A program made the position numbers and the translations under genes. Of a stretch of 64,000 nucleotides of DNA, positions 62,355 to 64,000 are shown one piece after another (positions within the stretch are counted from its first letter, which is position 1; each line of letters begins with the position of its first letter). Below the pieces are notes generated by a model, which saw only the letters and a program-made list of their open reading frames with translations, had not been told where the DNA came from and searched no databases. The stretch is from Mojavia pulchra JT2-VF2 (GTDB lineage: Bacteria > Cyanobacteriota > Cyanobacteriia > Cyanobacteriales > Nostocaceae), in assembly GCA_019359325.1 (NCBI GenBank), contig JAHHHN010000028.1, positions 1 through 64,000 of the forward strand, in the 5' to 3' direction.

Positions 62355-64000
62355 ATGAATAATAAAATTAGTTCAACCCATCTGGAACGCCGTGCTGTTG
62401 TGTATTTAAGACAGTCAACACCCACTCAGGTAGAATTTAACCGTGAAAGTACGGAAAGACAATATGCCCTAGCTGACCGTGCATTAACCTTGGGTTGGGA
62501 CAAGAGTCAAATATCCGTATTGGATAGTGACCTTGGTAAAAGTGGTCAAACTACAACAGGACGCGAAGATTTTCATCGACTAATGGCTGCTGTTGGTTTA
62601 GGGGAAGTGGGGGCTGTTTTGGCTTTGGAAGCCTCAAGATTTTCTCGTTCCCAAGCAGATTGGCATAAACTTTTAGATATCTGTGCCCTTACAGACACCT
62701 TGGTAATTGATCACGATGGGATTTACGACCCAAATGATTTTAATGACCGAGTGATACTGGGGTTTAAGGGAACTTGGAGCCACACGGAACTACATGGTAT
62801 GCGCTTACGGTTACAAGGAGCCAAACTCAATAAAGCTAAAAAAGGAGAGTTGCGCTGTTCTCCCCCTACTGGCTACGTCTACGACCCCGAAGGGAAATTG
62901 GTGCTAGACCCAGATGAAGGTGTAGTTGCCGCAATACAGTTAGCCTTTCAAAAGTTCCGCGAACTTAGAACAGCATTTAAGGTGATGCGCTACTTTTGTA
63001 TAAACCAAATTCCTTTCCCAAGAAGGCGTTGGCGACCTGGGGATATTGGTACACTTTATTGGGCCCCAGCCAACCTTAGTCGTATAACTGCCCTACTGCA
63101 CAACCCAACTTACACAGGAACATACGTATATGGTAGACGACGCAGTTTTAATGTAATTGAGGCTGGGCAAATAAAGAAGGTTAAAATCCAGCAACTACCC
63201 CAAGAAGAATGGAAAGTAATCATCCACAACGCTCATGAAGCTTACATTAGTTGGGCAGAATATTTGTCTAATTGTGAGCGACTCAGACGCAATTGCCCAA
63301 TTTCTTTATCAGATGGATGTCCAGGCACACCTAGAGAAGGCTTTGCTCTCCTCCAAGGTTTAGTAATTTGTGGTAAATGCGGTCGTCGTATGAGTCCTCG
63401 CTACCACGGTACTGGTGGTTGTAGAGCAGCTTACGAATGTACCCAAGCTCGTAAACAAGATGGTAGCGTTGGTGCTTGCTGGAGCGTTGCAGGAGCAGCA
63501 ATTGATACAGCCGTTTCCGCTCATGTGCTGTCAGCTTTTACGGACGAGCAACTAGACATTTCCCTTGCTGTCCTATCTGAACTTGAAAATATTGCAGATG
63601 AGGCAGATAAAACATGGCAACTGCGACTGGAAAGGGCACGTTACGAAGCTGAAAGAGCTTTTCGGCAATATGATGCAACTGAGCCAGAAAATCGTTTAGT
63701 AGCCCGTACACTAGAAAAGAGATGGAATGAAAAATTACAACAGTTAGCAGAGTTAGAAGAGGCATACCAAAAAGCACGTCTTGTACAACGGCTGGAATTA
63801 ACAGCAGTGCAACGGCAACAAATTTTACACTTAGCCAACGATATTCCCACACTTTGGCACGCCAGTACTACTACGAACCTTGAGCGTAAAGAGATATTAG
63901 GGTTGTTAGTAAAACAAGTTGCTATCACCCCAATTGATGCTCCAGAACGTTCCACTCGTGTCCAGATACTCTGGCATACAGGAGTTACAAGTGAATTGAT
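62355..64000 (+). CDS. Large serine recombinase (runs off window edge)
   Basis: At least 548 residues. Resolvase domain with nucleophile Ser in YLRQSTPTQ, EASRFSR motif and DLGKSGQTT; recombinase domain (NPTYTGTYVYGRRR; LLQGLVICGKCGRRMSP) with a zinc ribbon (CGKC ... YECTQ ... ACW); then a long coiled coil (ARYEAERAFRQYD) and the frame is still open at 64000. GGAG before the ATG. Mobilises or integrates the element at its right. Confidence 0.9.
   Translation, partial: MNNKISSTHLERRAVVYLRQSTPTQVEFNRESTERQYALADRALTLGWDKSQISVLDSDLGKSGQTTTGREDFHRLMAAVGLGEVGAVLALEASRFSRSQADWHKLLDICALTDTLVIDHDGIYDPNDFNDRVILGFKGTWSHTELHGMRLRLQGAKLNKAKKGELRCSPPTGYVYDPEGKLVLDPDEGVVAAIQLAFQKFRELRTAFKVMRYFCINQIPFPRRRWRPGDIGTLYWAPANLSRITALLHNPTYTGTYVYGRRRSFNVIEAGQIKKVKIQQLPQEEWKVIIHNAHEAYISWAEYLSNCERLRRNCPISLSDGCPGTPREGFALLQGLVICGKCGRRMSPRYHGTGGCRAAYECTQARKQDGSVGACWSVAGAAIDTAVSAHVLSAFTDEQLDISLAVLSELENIADEADKTWQLRLERARYEAERAFRQYDATEPENRLVARTLEKRWNEKLQQLAELEEAYQKARLVQRLELTAVQRQQILHLANDIPTLWHASTTTNLERKEILGLLVKQVAITPIDAPERSTRVQILWHTGVTSEL

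Overview
The window looks like part of a large plasmid (or plasmid cointegrate) from a filamentous Nostoc/Anabaena-type cyanobacterium. The octamer GCGATCGC (HIP1) recurs throughout, G-rich short tandem repeats of the Nostoc type are scattered in it, and many proteins are of kinds known mainly from Nostocales plasmids: a CyRepA1-like replication protein, a MobV relaxase fused to a Toprim domain, a ParA system, a ParM-like system, a tRNA gene array next to an HNH gene, and a DUF1816 protein.

Layout. 1-9.8 kb: the 3' end of a P-loop ATPase gene, an IS4-family insertion sequence, a Tat-exported PhoD phosphatase, and a recombination module (small HNH protein, coiled-coil DNA-binding protein with a triple GATATC operator, tyrosine recombinase) whose relatives recur at 53.4-56.2 kb. 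9.8-18.5 kb: a long minus-strand run of mostly unknown small genes headed by an HNH restriction-type protein and containing a DUF262 gene, interrupted by an IS701-family element and carrying a frameshifted gene and a gene without a start codon. 18.6-21.6 kb: an HNH fragment, a Nif11-like protein, and a parA/partner pair preceded by 32-bp repeats. 21.7-23.7 kb: a minus-strand array of 23 tRNA or tRNA-like genes, including one with an amber-reading CTA anticodon, driven by a clear sigma-70-type promoter. 23.9-26 kb: the HNH gene beside the array, small ORFs, and a truncated four-helix-bundle gene. 26-32.3 kb: an Lrp/AsnC regulator divergent from a five-gene redox/efflux operon (FrnE-like DsbA, FAD oxidoreductase, FAD monooxygenase, MFS exporter, Old Yellow Enzyme). 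32.3-43 kb: plasmid core, with 10-bp and 11-bp iteron-like arrays, a candidate oriT, the MobV relaxase and the CyRepA1-like protein. 43-50.2 kb: a ParM-like operon ending in a full-length paralogue of the ATPase at position 1. 50.2-59.3 kb: accessory genes (ankyrin protein, second recombination module, DUF4365 pair, GHMP kinase). 59.7-64 kb: nested mobile DNA, in which a tnpB gene is cut by a group II intron that is itself cut next to a large-serine-recombinase operon running off the right edge.

How it fits together. Replication (CyRepA1), transfer (MobV plus candidate oriT) and two different segregation systems (ParA type and ParM type) coexist, and two related modules repeat about 47-49 kb apart, which suggests fusion of related plasmids or a large internal duplication. 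The cargo consists of stress and metabolism genes (tRNA array, redox operon, phosphatase) and probable defence genes. Names rest on motifs read by eye; no database search was possible.
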